Shown piece by piece: positions 6,167 to 6,797 of a DNA stretch of 6,797 nt. Source of the DNA: VGKU01 sp964388785. GTDB lineage: Bacteria; Patescibacteriota; Patescibacteriia; UBA9934; GWF2-40-263. A program made the position numbers and the translations under genes. The notes beneath the pieces were generated by a model, which was not told the origin of the DNA, did no database searches, and saw only the letters and a list, made by a program, of their open reading frames with translations. Location: the NCBI GenBank assembly GCA_964388785.1, contig CAYMBX010000045.1, forward strand, positions 1-6,797, given 5' to 3'. Each line of letters begins with the position of its first letter. Position 1 is the first letter of the stretch.

Positions 6167-6170
6167 GGGA
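6147..6170 (-). terminator. Terminator-like hairpin with T run, pointing toward valS
   Basis: Read on the minus strand, CCCTTG and CAAGGG form a 6-bp stem (extended by one G-U pair) around a 5-base loop, followed by five T. This is the form of an intrinsic terminator, yet it sits only 21 bases before the valS ATG and no minus-strand gene ends upstream. It may stop antisense transcripts coming from the MopE-like locus, act as an attenuator if valS is transcribed from further upstream, or be fortuitous, since it overlaps the candidate valS promoter. Confidence 0.35.
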
Positions 6171-6188
6171 AGGGGCTTGCGATAAAAT
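6161..6188 (+). promoter_or_regulatory. Candidate promoter of the MopE-like gene
   Basis: TTGCAA (6161-6166, 4 of 6) and TAAAAT (6183-6188, 5 of 6) are separated by 16 bases. Transcription would begin near 6195 and give a leader of about 70 bases before the ATG at 6265. The -35 hexamer is its own reverse complement and is the same six bases used in the candidate valS promoter. Confidence 0.4.
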
Positions 6189-6248
6189 GCGATCGGAGGC
6201 ATACTGGGGCCTCGCTCTTTCGGTTCTTTTCAGCCTCACACCACCTCC

Positions 6249-6254
6249 AGGGAG
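6249..6254 (+). promoter_or_regulatory. Shine-Dalgarno of the MopE-like gene
   Basis: AGGGAG stands 10 bases before the ATG at 6265. It supports this start over an in-frame upstream ATG at 6187, which would overlap the candidate -10 box. Confidence 0.55.
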
Positions 6255-6264
6255 CCTACAACCC

Positions 6265-6797
6265 ATGAACAACCTCCCCGCCCTGCTCGCCTGCGCTCTG
6301 CTGGCCTTTGGCTGCGACAACGTGCTTTCTCCTTTCATTTCGGACGAAATGGAGAACAAGCGTCTTGACCTCGACCTCGACGGTGTTCCCAACACGAAGG
6401 ACTGCGCGCCGGAAGATCCGGCCATTACGTTCTTGTCTGTCTACAACGACCTCGACGGCGACGGCTTTGGCGCGGGAGATCCGGTTAGGGCATGCGCTCT
6501 GACCAAAGGCCTGTCGGAGAACAACACGGACTGTGACGACACGAGCAAGTTCGTGCATCCCAAAGCCGCGGAAGTCTGCAACGACATCGACGACAACTGC
6601 GACAAGATCGTCGATGACGATGCGACGAACCGTCCGACGTGGTTCAAAGACGAAGACAAAGATGGGTACGGCGATGCAAAGCAGACGCTGACGCAGTGCA
6701 AAAAGCCCACCGGCTACGTCGAAATCGACTCGGACTGCGACGACGGAGACAAAAACATCCGTCCCACCGCCGCCGAGGTTTGCAACGACATCGACGA
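6265..6797 (+). CDS. Exported MopE-like protein with Asp/Cys-rich metal-binding repeats, N-terminal part
   Basis: The frame is open for 177 codons to the right edge. Residues 4-16 form a short hydrophobic signal-like segment ending in LLAFGC. Cys17 could be a lipoprotein cysteine, but the lipobox is imperfect (Ala and Phe at -3 and -2) and the N-terminus has no Lys/Arg, so export is likely rather than certain. Then come Asp-rich calcium-type loops (DLDLDGVPNTKDC, 35-47; DLDGDGFG, 62-69; DEDKDGYGD, 129-137) and two copies of the MopE signature (TDCDD ... HPKAAEVCNDIDDNCD, 88-113; SDCDD ... RPTAAEVCNDID, 156-177). This is the 'putative metal-binding motif' family found in surface proteins, named after the copper-binding MopE of Methylococcus; the metal here is unknown. 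GC is about 58% (139 of 240 bases at 6301-6540) against about 48% in a counted line of valS (5401-5460), and GAC far exceeds GAT. An in-frame ATG at 6187 is an alternative start. Confidence 0.85.
   Translation, partial: MNNLPALLACALLAFGCDNVLSPFISDEMENKRLDLDLDGVPNTKDCAPEDPAITFLSVYNDLDGDGFGAGDPVRACALTKGLSENNTDCDDTSKFVHPKAAEVCNDIDDNCDKIVDDDATNRPTWFKDEDKDGYGDAKQTLTQCKKPTGYVEIDSDCDDGDKNIRPTAAEVCNDID
6442..6797 (+). repeat. Two MopE repeat units (204-base period)
   Basis: The unit runs from an aromatic Asp-rich loop to a CNDIDD block. The first covers residues 60-110 (from 6442), the second starts at residue 127 (6643) and is cut by the window edge. The 17 bases encoding CNDID plus two bases of the next codon are identical at 6577-6593 and 6781-6797, exactly 204 bases (68 codons) apart. 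The remainder is diverged at the DNA level, so the array is old apart from its most conserved core. More units probably follow beyond the edge. Confidence 0.8.

Noticed and set aside
6126..6264. A T-box riboswitch controlling valS
   Set aside because: The 139-base region has no T-box consensus or specifier stem that I can find, and the candidate promoter leaves almost no leader; only the terminator-like hairpin fits.
6187..6264. An earlier in-frame start for the MopE-like gene at 6187
   Set aside because: It would place the hydrophobic segment about 30 residues in and overlaps the candidate -10 box, whereas 6265 has its own Shine-Dalgarno and a start-proximal signal segment. It is kept as an alternative, since GC-rich purines also precede 6187.
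6141..6710. Overlapping minus-strand frames of about 90-100 codons at the right edge
   Set aside because: They are antisense to the MopE-like gene, whose repeated CNDIDD and DCDD motifs show which strand is coding; the minus-strand products are composition shadows.

Overview
The window looks like a piece of a Patescibacteria (Candidate Phyla Radiation) genome in the standard bacterial code. The signs are a short single-membrane protein of a kind I associate with that group, small gene products, very tight gene packing, CCA-encoding tRNAs, and several genes with little or no Shine-Dalgarno leader. The long glycine-rich reading frames contain no in-frame TGA, which argues against the TGA-recoding lineages (Gracilibacteria, Absconditabacteria). 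The exact class cannot be read from the sequence. A run of 100 N (1635-1734) is a scaffold gap, so order and distance across it are provisional.

Layout. At the left edge a small membrane-protein gene runs off the window on the minus strand (1-162). Divergent from it, two plus-strand tRNA genes follow: tRNA-Val(UAC) at 226-302 and tRNA-Leu(GAG) at 383-467. The tRNA-Leu has a near-consensus promoter of its own. A perfect 14-bp hairpin (468-500) separates the tRNAs from the convergent minus-strand block and probably serves both. Read in its own direction, that block is valS (6125-3459), argS (3454-1751), the gap, a bactofilin (1625-1251) and a diverged diacylglycerol-kinase-like protein (1247-501). 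The two synthetase genes are 4 bases apart. The bactofilin and kinase-like genes are 3 bases apart, and the kinase's Shine-Dalgarno lies inside the last bactofilin codons. At the right edge, divergent from valS across a 139-base intergenic region, a plus-strand gene (6265 to the edge) encodes a probably exported MopE-like protein with Asp/Cys-rich metal-binding repeats. It is visibly more GC-rich than its neighbours.

The most striking item is a 67-base palindromic element (4242-4308) inside valS. It is translated in frame as about 23 extra residues at the junction between the catalytic and anticodon-binding domains. This is the arrangement known from Rickettsia palindromic elements, and the sequence resembles dispersed repeats seen in many environmental genomes. 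Other points of interest are a possible pair of divergent promoters sharing one self-complementary -35 hexamer between valS and the MopE-like gene, substitutions in the ValRS editing pocket and KMSKS loop, and a kinase-family protein whose GGDGT nucleotide-binding motif has been replaced.

Together the genes cover translation (two synthetases, two tRNAs), cell shape or envelope scaffolding (bactofilin with a lipid-kinase-like partner) and the cell surface (MopE-like protein, small membrane protein). No CRISPR array, rRNA, integrase or transposase is visible.
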